Part shown: positions 5,788 to 10,174 of the stretch, piece by piece
Layout: the number at the start of each line of letters is the position of its first letter
Numbering within the stretch: position 1 is the first letter of the stretch
NCBI GenBank assembly: GCA_031413415.1
Contig: JANOET010000164.1
Coordinates: forward strand, 1 to 10,174
Reading direction: 5' to 3'
From: UBA668 sp031413415
Lineage (GTDB): Bacteria > Actinomycetota > Acidimicrobiia > Acidimicrobiales > Ilumatobacteraceae
Length of the DNA: 10,174 nucleotides
The notes under the pieces: generated by a model
Told to the model about the DNA's origin: nothing
Seen by the model: the letters and a program-made list of their open reading frames with translations, nothing else
The model's database searches: none
Translations under genes and position numbers: made by a program

Positions 5788-8538
5788 CTACTCGCCGACG
5801 TACTCCTTCAGCGACGCACGCCCGATGTCGATGGCCTCCTGCCGCGTGCGACGGCCGCCGGTTCGGAGGTGTCGGCTCAGCTCGTCCGCGTCCAGTTCAG
5901 TCTGGAGACGATCGCGCAGGGCCCTGAGGTCGTCGACCACGAACAAGGGCTGGCCGACGCTCGACCGTTCATAGGCCGCGGTGGCAGCTCCGACGAGCAC
6001 CGCTGCAGTCGCGCAGTCGGAGAGGACCCACGCGGTGAACTGCAACGCCCAGACGTCGGCATCGTCGGACCAGTGGATGCCGGTGTCCGTGAGCGCCTCG
6101 CGCAGGTGCAGTGCTGCGCTGCGCGGATCTCCGAGGTCGCGGTCGGTGACGCCGAGGAAGATGCTGGCGTCCATGACGCCGGGAGCGAGGGTCAGCTCCT
6201 GGAAGCGCTCGCGAGCCTCGATCAGATGCGGTCGGGCGGCCTCTGCCTGTCCCTGTGCGACCAGGCATCGACCGAGCCCGCCCATCGCCACCGCGATCGA
6301 GGGAGCGTGGTCGGCCCGCCGCGCCTCCTCGAGCGCCTCGCGGTAGTCGCGTTCGGCCTCCTCGAACCGGCCCTGGTTGAATCGTCCAGAGCCCAACGTG
6401 CCCAGCGCGAGGCTCACCGCATAGGTTCCAGCGTTTCGCAGCTCGACGATCGCTTCGGTGAGGGCGCGCTCACCGTCCTCGTACCGGCCGACGTCGAAGT
6501 ACCAGTCGCCCAGGTTGTTGAGGGCTGCGCCGAGCCGCTCGGGATCGCCCATCCGTCGGCGGATCTCGACTTGCCGCTCCAACACCTCGATCCCGCGGTC
6601 GGGATGGCCCATGACGCCCAGCAAGCTCCCGTAGCTGTGCAGTGCATCTGCCAGGACCTGATCGGCGAGATCCGGATCGAGCGAGAACAGGTCGTCGCAC
6701 CACTGCAATCCCTCGCGGTGGTGGCCGGTGGAGTACCACAGGAAGCCGAGGCCGCCGACGAGGCGGCCCGCCGTGGTGATGTCCCGCACGCCGAGCGAGT
6801 ACCGCAGTGACGCTCTGAAGTCCGCTTCTTCCTGGTCGAGTCCGCTGACCGCTCCGCCGAGGTCGCCGGCGCGTTGCTGGACCTTCAGTTGCTCTGCCAG
6901 ATCCGCATAGTGCTCGGCGTGTCGCTGCTCGAACACACCCCGCTCGCCAGCGGCGTCGAGTTGACGCCGGGCGAATACGCGAAGCGTCTCCAGCAGCACA
7001 TGCCTGGTCGTGCCGTCGGGAGACGAGTCAGTGGCGACCATCGACTTGTCGACGAGTGCCATGAGCAGATCGGTGGCGTCGAATTCATCGATGCCTGCTC
7101 CGCTGCAGACCTTCTCCGCCGAAGCGAGCGCAAAGTCCGCGGCGAACACGCCGAGCCGACGGAACAGCAGCTGCTCGTCGCGGCCCAACAGGTCGTGACT
7201 CCACTCGATGGTGCTGAGCAGCGTCCGCTGGCGACCTTCGGCGTGCCGGTCGGCCGCGGTGAGCAAGCGAAAGCGCTCGCTGAGCCGATCGAGAATCTGA
7301 GCGGGCGAAAGCGAACGCGTACGCGCAGCCGCGAGTTCCAAGGCCAGTGGGATGCCGTCCAGACGCCGGCAGATGCGGGCGATCGCTTCCACGTTGTCCG
7401 CCGTCACGGCGAACCCGGACGACGCCAACTGCGAGCGTTCGACGAACAGGCGGACCGAGTCGTGCCGATACGCCTCCTCGACCGTGGCGTTGTCGTCGGG
7501 CAATGACAGTGAGGGCACCCGATAGAGCGCCTCACCCGCGACACCGAGCCGTTCCCGGCTCGTCGCCACGACGCGCAGATTCGGACACATCGTGAGCAGG
7601 TCCCGACAGAGTCCAGCCGCTTCGGTGATGATCTGTTCGCAGTTGTCGAGAACGAGCAGGACCGTCTGCGCACCGATGTACTCGGCCACCGAGCGAACCA
7701 GCGGTGTCCCGGTAACCCGCGAGACGGCGAAGCGTTGCGCGATCTCGTCGACCAGCACTTCTGCGTCGCGGACAGCACCGAGTTCGGCCACGCGAAGACC
7801 GTCGGGGAAGTCGCCGAGGAGTTCCTCGGCGACGCGCATCGCCAATCGCGTCTTGCCCGCTCCGCCGGCTCCGGACAGCGTCACCAGTCGATGTTCACGA
7901 ACCAGGCCGATCACCTCGCGGAGTTCACTGGTGCGGCCGACGAAGCTCGTCAGTTGCGTCGGGAGTCGGTCGTCGGGGCCCTCCACGGTGCGCAGGCGGG
8001 GAAACTCCTGCGCGAGCGCTGGATGGCGGACCTGATGGATTCGCTCCGGTTCGGTCAGCCCGCGAAGGCGGTGCGTACCGAGATCGACGAGTTCGACGTC
8101 TGGTGGCAGTCGTTCCAGTAGATCGACGGTCGCCTGGGAGAGCACGAGCTGGCCGCCGTGGGCGCACGCCGACAGCCGAGCGCCGCGATTGACGGCGGTA
8201 CCGAAGTAGTCGCCGTTGCGGATGGTCGCCATGCCGGAATGCACGCCGCTACGGACCTTGAGCTCTAGTCCGGCTGCGGGTTCCACGAACGCGAGCTGCA
8301 CTTCGAGCGCGGCCTCGACGGCCTCGACGGCGGACTGGAACGCCACCGCGAAGCTATCGCCGGCGGTGGTGAAGACGTAGCCGTTGCGCCGGTCGACGAT
8401 CGAGCTGATCCGCCGGTCGTGTTCAGCGAGTGATTCCGTCATCGCCTCGGGGACTCGGTCCCAGAGCGCGGTCGAACCCTCGATGTCGGTGAACAGAAAC
8501 GTGATGTCGCCCGTCGGCAGACTCGGTGATGACTTCAT
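5788..8538 (-). CDS. Class III cyclase-like domain / NB-ARC (STAND) ATPase / TPR signalling protein
   Basis: A 916-residue protein with three parts. Residues 10-170 form a class III nucleotidyl cyclase homology domain: metal Asp18 (LFTDIEGST) and Asp61 (AGDSF), transition-state Asn117 and Arg121 (VNRGAR), and Asp110 at the second purine-selecting position; the first, usually Lys, is Thr57. Next is an AAA/NB-ARC ATPase: FVGR (199-202), Walker A GAGGAGKT (223-230), Walker B LLVLDN (294-299), ATSRE (324-328) and GIPLAL (394-399), then a winged-helix-like segment ending LVDKS. From about 590 to 860 there are TPR-like helices. Relatives with this order are common in Actinobacteria, some ending in a LuxR helix-turn-helix; none is seen here, so it is probably a cytosolic signal sensor rather than a direct DNA binder. 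Cyclase activity is uncertain. An in-frame ATG at 8553 would add five residues; the ATG at 8538 is preferred for its AGGA at a 6-nt spacing. Confidence 0.85.
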   Translation of the reverse strand: MKSSPSLPTGDITFLFTDIEGSTALWDRVPEAMTESLAEHDRRISSIVDRRNGYVFTTAGDSFAVAFQSAVEAVEAALEVQLAFVEPAAGLELKVRSGVHSGMATIRNGDYFGTAVNRGARLSACAHGGQLVLSQATVDLLERLPPDVELVDLGTHRLRGLTEPERIHQVRHPALAQEFPRLRTVEGPDDRLPTQLTSFVGRTSELREVIGLVREHRLVTLSGAGGAGKTRLAMRVAEELLGDFPDGLRVAELGAVRDAEVLVDEIAQRFAVSRVTGTPLVRSVAEYIGAQTVLLVLDNCEQIITEAAGLCRDLLTMCPNLRVVATSRERLGVAGEALYRVPSLSLPDDNATVEEAYRHDSVRLFVERSQLASSGFAVTADNVEAIARICRRLDGIPLALELAAARTRSLSPAQILDRLSERFRLLTAADRHAEGRQRTLLSTIEWSHDLLGRDEQLLFRRLGVFAADFALASAEKVCSGAGIDEFDATDLLMALVDKSMVATDSSPDGTTRHVLLETLRVFARRQLDAAGERGVFEQRHAEHYADLAEQLKVQQRAGDLGGAVSGLDQEEADFRASLRYSLGVRDITTAGRLVGGLGFLWYSTGHHREGLQWCDDLFSLDPDLADQVLADALHSYGSLLGVMGHPDRGIEVLERQVEIRRRMGDPERLGAALNNLGDWYFDVGRYEDGERALTEAIVELRNAGTYAVSLALGTLGSGRFNQGRFEEAERDYREALEEARRADHAPSIAVAMGGLGRCLVAQGQAEAARPHLIEARERFQELTLAPGVMDASIFLGVTDRDLGDPRSAALHLREALTDTGIHWSDDADVWALQFTAWVLSDCATAAVLVGAATAAYERSSVGQPLFVVDDLRALRDRLQTELDADELSRHLRTGGRRTRQEAIDIGRASLKEYVGE

Positions 8539-8561
8539 CGGACTTCCTGCCATCTTGCCAT
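8535..8561 (-). CDS. Possible 8-codon leader ORF overlapping the cyclase start
   Basis: ATG at 8561-8559 opens an 8-residue frame (MARWQEVR) whose TGA (8537-8535) overlaps the cyclase ATG at 8538 as ATGA. A hexamer GATTGT (8574-8569), with A and T at the two most conserved -10 positions, ends 7 nt before it, the same spacing as the leaderless starts nearby. It could be a leader peptide that couples translation to the cyclase, or chance. Confidence 0.25.
   Translation of the reverse strand: MARWQEVR
8545..8548 (-). promoter_or_regulatory. Shine-Dalgarno deciding the cyclase-STAND start
   Basis: AGGA (within AGGAAG) on the minus strand lies 6 nt before the ATG at 8538. No such sequence precedes the alternative in-frame ATG at 8553, so the shorter start is preferred. 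Confidence 0.4.
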
Positions 8562-8655
8562 GCGAAGGACAATCGCTCGACCACGAATGCCCCCGTCACC
8601 ACCACCTACCGGCTCGTGCCGCCCTCTTCGACGGCCTCACGAGTGCCGGTCGAGA

Positions 8656-9447
8656 TCATCGATACCAGTCCATCTGCATCGACGTCGCCAACAGTGCACC
8701 ATGACGGCTCCACAGCCGAAGGTGCTCCTCCGAGGTCGAGTGCGCGCCCCTGGTGCCGAAGGCCTCACTGAGGATCACGTCGTCTCCGACAGCGGCCAAC
8801 TCGCTCTCGGTGGCGTGGAAGTAGACCGACAGCGTGAGTGTGGAGCTTGGCCGAGGGCCATCACTCCAGAAGAACGAACGTGGCGCCCGATGATCGGCGA
8901 GCAACGCGAGCTGAAGGTGGTCGACCGACCGTCCGCTCGTCTCACACACCCAAGCGGTCGAGTACGTGCTCTCCCGATTGTGCGGCGGAAGCCCGAAGAT
9001 CGGACGCACAGGAGCTCGTTCGCCCCACGGTCCGGGCGCTGGGTACGTCACCTCGAGCGTGTCGGGATCGGGGGCGTCGGGCGCCTTGATCTCGAGGTGC
9101 CCGTCCGTCTCGCGTCGCTGTGTGAGCACAACCGAGGCGATCGCCAGCGTGACGTCGTCGGCGGTGATCTCTGATTGCCAGTAGCTCACAGATCGACCTC
9201 CACCAACACGGCGCGTCTGGATCTGGAGGTCGCTTCCCGGCTCGACCCTGCCGACAAAGTTGATGGTGAGAGCAGAGGGTGCTGCTTCACCCTCGAACTC
9301 GCCGCAGACCGCTCGCAACGCCAGCGCGGCGGTCCAACCACCGAACATTCCGTTCATCGACTCGTAGTTCGGATCGGCGTGGGCGGTCCAGGTCCCGTCG
9401 CCTGACCGACTCACTGCGAGCGAGCGCTCGAGATCTCCTGTAGCCAT
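8656..9447 (-). CDS. TesB-like acyl-CoA thioesterase (double hotdog)
   Basis: A 263-residue protein of double-hotdog size. The N-terminal hotdog holds the MFGGWTAALALRAV helix (residues 34-47), followed by the GGGRSVSYWQSEI strand and the TLAIASVVLTQRR strand. The second hotdog ends with the HLRLWSRHGALLATSMQMDWYR strand pair, a usual end for TesB/4HBT-like thioesterases. Members hydrolyse acyl-CoA to free acid and CoA in the cytosol, and this subgroup is frequent in actinobacterial lipid metabolism. The catalytic Asp/Thr/Gln of TesB cannot be placed with certainty by eye, so activity is inferred from the fold. The start is ATG at 9447 with TAGGGT 6 nt upstream and no Shine-Dalgarno, indicating its own promoter rather than pure read-through from the toxin-antitoxin genes 74 bp upstream. 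The cyclase-STAND gene follows on the same strand after a gap of about 117 bp. Confidence 0.8.
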   Translation of the reverse strand: MATGDLERSLAVSRSGDGTWTAHADPNYESMNGMFGGWTAALALRAVCGEFEGEAAPSALTINFVGRVEPGSDLQIQTRRVGGGRSVSYWQSEITADDVTLAIASVVLTQRRETDGHLEIKAPDAPDPDTLEVTYPAPGPWGERAPVRPIFGLPPHNRESTYSTAWVCETSGRSVDHLQLALLADHRAPRSFFWSDGPRPSSTLTLSVYFHATESELAAVGDDVILSEAFGTRGAHSTSEEHLRLWSRHGALLATSMQMDWYR

Positions 9448-9453
9448 CGACAG

Positions 9454-9459
9454 ACCCTA
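9454..9459 (-). promoter_or_regulatory. Predicted -10 element of a leaderless start (thioesterase)
   Basis: TAGGGT on the minus strand (TANNNT) ends 6 nt before the ATG whose first base is 9447. Just upstream lie two copies of CTGAGTCG (plus strand 9482-9489 and 9499-9506, 17 bp apart). Confidence 0.5.
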
Positions 9460-9481
9460 CAGAGTGGACCTTGAGGGACGG

Positions 9482-9506
9482 CTGAGTCGCCTGAGATCCT
9501 GAGTCG
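9482..9506. repeat. Short direct repeat CTGAGTCG x2 upstream of the thioesterase promoter
   Basis: CTGAGTCG occurs at 9482-9489 and 9499-9506, with a further CTGAG at 9491-9495 between them. A 7-bp inverted pair GGCTGAG (9480-9486) / CTCAGCC (9521-9527) spans the same region and ends at the toxin stop. It could be an activator or repressor site for the thioesterase gene or a weak terminator of the toxin-antitoxin operon; neither is proven. Confidence 0.3.
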
Positions 9507-9521
9507 ACCAGAGGGCGCCGC

Positions 9522-9779
9522 TCAGCCATAGTGGTAGCGAGCCTGCAGGATCACGATGTCGTTCGCTTCGACGAGGTACACGAGCCGGTGTTCCTCGTCG
9601 ATACGGCGCGACCAGGCTCCGGCAAGTGCGTGACGGAGTTGCTCGGGTTTCCCGATCCCCGCAAAGGGATCACGGGCAACGTCATCGAGCAGGCGATTGA
9701 TGCGCTTCAACGTTGCCCGGTCCGTCGCCTGCCAGAAGGTGTAGTCCTCCCACCCATGGGGCGTGAAGACAAACCTCAT
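9522..9779 (-). CDS. yoeB: Toxin YoeB, ribosome-dependent mRNA interferase
   Basis: An 85-residue protein that aligns along its whole length with E. coli YoeB (84 residues), including GKPE, WSRRI.EEHRLVY and the RYHY ending. Catalytic residues known from E. coli YoeB fall at the same numbers: E46, R65, H83 and the following Y84. One extra Gly ends the chain. YoeB binds the ribosomal A site and cleaves mRNA during translation, halting growth when its antitoxin is lost. The ATG at 9779 overlaps the antitoxin TGA as ATGA, which implies translational coupling and an antitoxin-first order. The reading frame is open further upstream inside the antitoxin, but that part is a shadow. With all key residues kept, the toxin is probably active. 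Confidence 0.95.
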   Translation of the reverse strand: MRFVFTPHGWEDYTFWQATDRATLKRINRLLDDVARDPFAGIGKPEQLRHALAGAWSRRIDEEHRLVYLVEANDIVILQARYHYG

Positions 9780-10021
9780 CGGTCGAGTTCGCGCTGCTGT
9801 ACGTTGCCTGCGCGGGCCTGCTCCAGACTTTCCAGGAGCCGTCGAACGTTGGCCGGCGACCGCAGAAGGTACGCGGTCTCCTCGAGAGCCCGGTAATCGT
9901 CGATGCCGATGAGCACCGCATGGCCGCGCTTGGAAGTGATCTCGACCGGGGTGCGATCCTCGTTGACCTGCTCGATCAAAGGGAAGAGGTTCTTGCGTGC
10001 TTCGCTCGCGGTGATGGCCAT
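9776..10021 (-). CDS. yefM: Antitoxin YefM (Phd/YefM family)
   Basis: An 81-residue protein matching E. coli YefM: the N-terminal DNA-binding part has SEARKNL (residues 6-12), then the ITSKRG and AVLIGIDDYRAL strands, and the highly conserved LEETAYLLRSPANVRRLLES segment. The C-terminal tail (from about residue 60) is polar and should be the flexible part that wraps and blocks YoeB. YefM alone represses its promoter weakly and the YefM-YoeB complex strongly; degradation by Lon or Clp proteases frees the toxin. Two adjacent ATGs (10024 and 10021) are possible; the second has AAAGGA at 6 nt, so it is preferred. An ORF extension further upstream to 10060 reads through the operator and is not credible. 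Unlike most neighbours, this gene has a clear Shine-Dalgarno. Confidence 0.95.
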   Translation of the reverse strand: MAITASEARKNLFPLIEQVNEDRTPVEITSKRGHAVLIGIDDYRALEETAYLLRSPANVRRLLESLEQARAGNVQQRELDR

Positions 10022-10027
10022 CATGCT

Positions 10028-10033
10028 TCCTTT
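10028..10033 (-). promoter_or_regulatory. Shine-Dalgarno of yefM
   Basis: AAAGGA on the minus strand lies 6 nt before the ATG at 10021 and 3 nt before the ATG at 10024, which favours the second ATG. Confidence 0.55.
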
Positions 10034-10040
10034 CCGGAGT

Positions 10041-10059
10041 CGTACAAGATATGGTACCA
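10041..10059. promoter_or_regulatory. YefM-YoeB operator overlapping the promoter -10
   Basis: Two GTAC cores lie at 10042-10045 and 10054-10057, centre to centre 12 bp. One sits in the 8-bp palindrome TGGTACCA (10052-10059); the other reads TGTACG on the minus strand, one base from the TGTACA core of the E. coli YefM operator, which has paired palindromes at a similar distance. The likely -10 (TATCTT, minus strand 10051-10046) lies between the cores, so binding would block RNA polymerase. Confidence 0.6.
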
Positions 10060-10115
10060 CTTCGATGGTTGCGATCGCTGGTGGACACCTGACAACCGCC
10101 GAGGCGCACGGTAGC

Positions 10116-10121
10116 TAGCCT
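10116..10121 (+). promoter_or_regulatory. Possible -10 element of the rightward gene
   Basis: TAGCCT (TANNNT) lies 27 nt before the GTG at 10149, which would give a short 5' leader containing the GGAGG at 10139-10143. Confidence 0.3.
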
Positions 10122-10138
10122 GCGGTGAAGTCCGGGCT

Positions 10139-10143
10139 GGAGG
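10139..10143 (+). promoter_or_regulatory. Shine-Dalgarno before the GTG at 10149
   Basis: GGAGG with a 5-nt spacer to GTG; it favours this start over the in-frame GTG at 10125. Confidence 0.5.
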
Positions 10144-10148
10144 CACGC

Positions 10149-10174
10149 GTGAAGCCACTCGAAATCGCCGTCGT
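10149..10174 (+). CDS. Start of an unidentified protein (3' end outside window)
   Basis: GTG at 10149 follows a good GGAGG and opens a frame reading MKPLEIAVV up to the window end. The start pattern (basic residue, then a hydrophobic strand) resembles the first beta strand of Rossmann-like proteins such as GT4 glycosyltransferases, but nine residues are too few to assign a family. The gene is divergent from yefM. Confidence 0.45.

Noticed and set aside
5788..5960. Missing C-terminal LuxR helix-turn-helix as a truncation or frameshift
   Set aside because: The protein ends after the usual post-TPR helix and the downstream bases show no helix-turn-helix in any frame; relatives without LuxR domains exist.
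4742..5974. 410-codon plus-strand open frame
   Set aside because: Antisense to the Gfo/Idh gene and without recognisable domains.
5713..6810. 365-codon plus-strand open frame
   Set aside because: Antisense to the TPR region of the cyclase-STAND gene; composition is that of a shadow.
10022..10060. Upstream start for yefM at 10060
   Set aside because: It would translate the operator and Shine-Dalgarno; YefM homologues begin at the MAITASEAR-like segment.
9780..10109. Upstream extension of yoeB to a 195-residue protein
   Set aside because: The added part is an out-of-frame reading of yefM and its promoter; the ATG at 9779 gives the full YoeB with matching residue numbers.
10149..10174. Naming the last gene a glycosyltransferase
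   Set aside because: Nine residues resemble the start of some GT4 proteins but fit many Rossmann-like families.
1..10174. CRISPR array, tRNA/rRNA, insertion sequence or phage genes
   Set aside because: No regularly spaced repeats, cloverleaf-like or rRNA segments, transposase motifs or terminal inverted repeats were seen by eye.

Overview
The window comes from a high-GC bacterium, most likely an actinobacterium. Coding regions are dense, third codon positions are strongly G/C, and families typical of Actinobacteria are present: a cyclase-STAND-TPR protein, a TesB-like thioesterase and a free-standing cyclic-nucleotide-binding domain. At least six starts sit 6-8 nt after a -10-like hexamer with no Shine-Dalgarno sequence, which suggests leaderless mRNAs, common in Actinobacteria. 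Acidimicrobiia would fit, but I cannot fix the genus.

Layout. 1-276 (+) is the tail of an acetyl-CoA hydrolase/CoA-transferase. 369-1118 (+) is a calcineurin-like metallophosphoesterase, which meets a convergent CNBD protein (1115-1597, -) with a 4-bp overlap of the two stop codons. From 1678 a rightward run encodes a membrane-anchored alpha/beta hydrolase (1678-2637), a D-2-hydroxyacid dehydrogenase (2673-3593) and an HpcH/HpaI aldolase (3620-4396). This run meets a convergent Gfo/Idh/MocA oxidoreductase (4433-5551, -); the dehydrogenase, aldolase and oxidoreductase look like a small set for sugar-acid or hydroxyacid metabolism. A large leftward gene (5788-8538) encodes a class III cyclase-like domain, an NB-ARC/STAND ATPase and TPR repeats. 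Upstream of it are a TesB-like acyl-CoA thioesterase (8656-9447, -) and a complete YefM-YoeB toxin-antitoxin operon (9522-10021, -). A further gene begins at 10149 (+) and leaves the window.

How they fit together. The best supported system is yefM-yoeB: the toxin keeps the E. coli YoeB catalytic residues at the same residue numbers, and the promoter carries paired GTAC cores 12 bp apart, as in the known YefM operator. The most notable signalling gene is the cyclase-STAND-TPR protein, whose cyclase keeps metal and transition-state residues but has Thr where purine-selecting Lys is usual. It may be preceded by an 8-codon leader ORF overlapping its start. I saw no CRISPR array, RNA gene, insertion sequence or phage gene, and no clearly undescribed multi-gene system.
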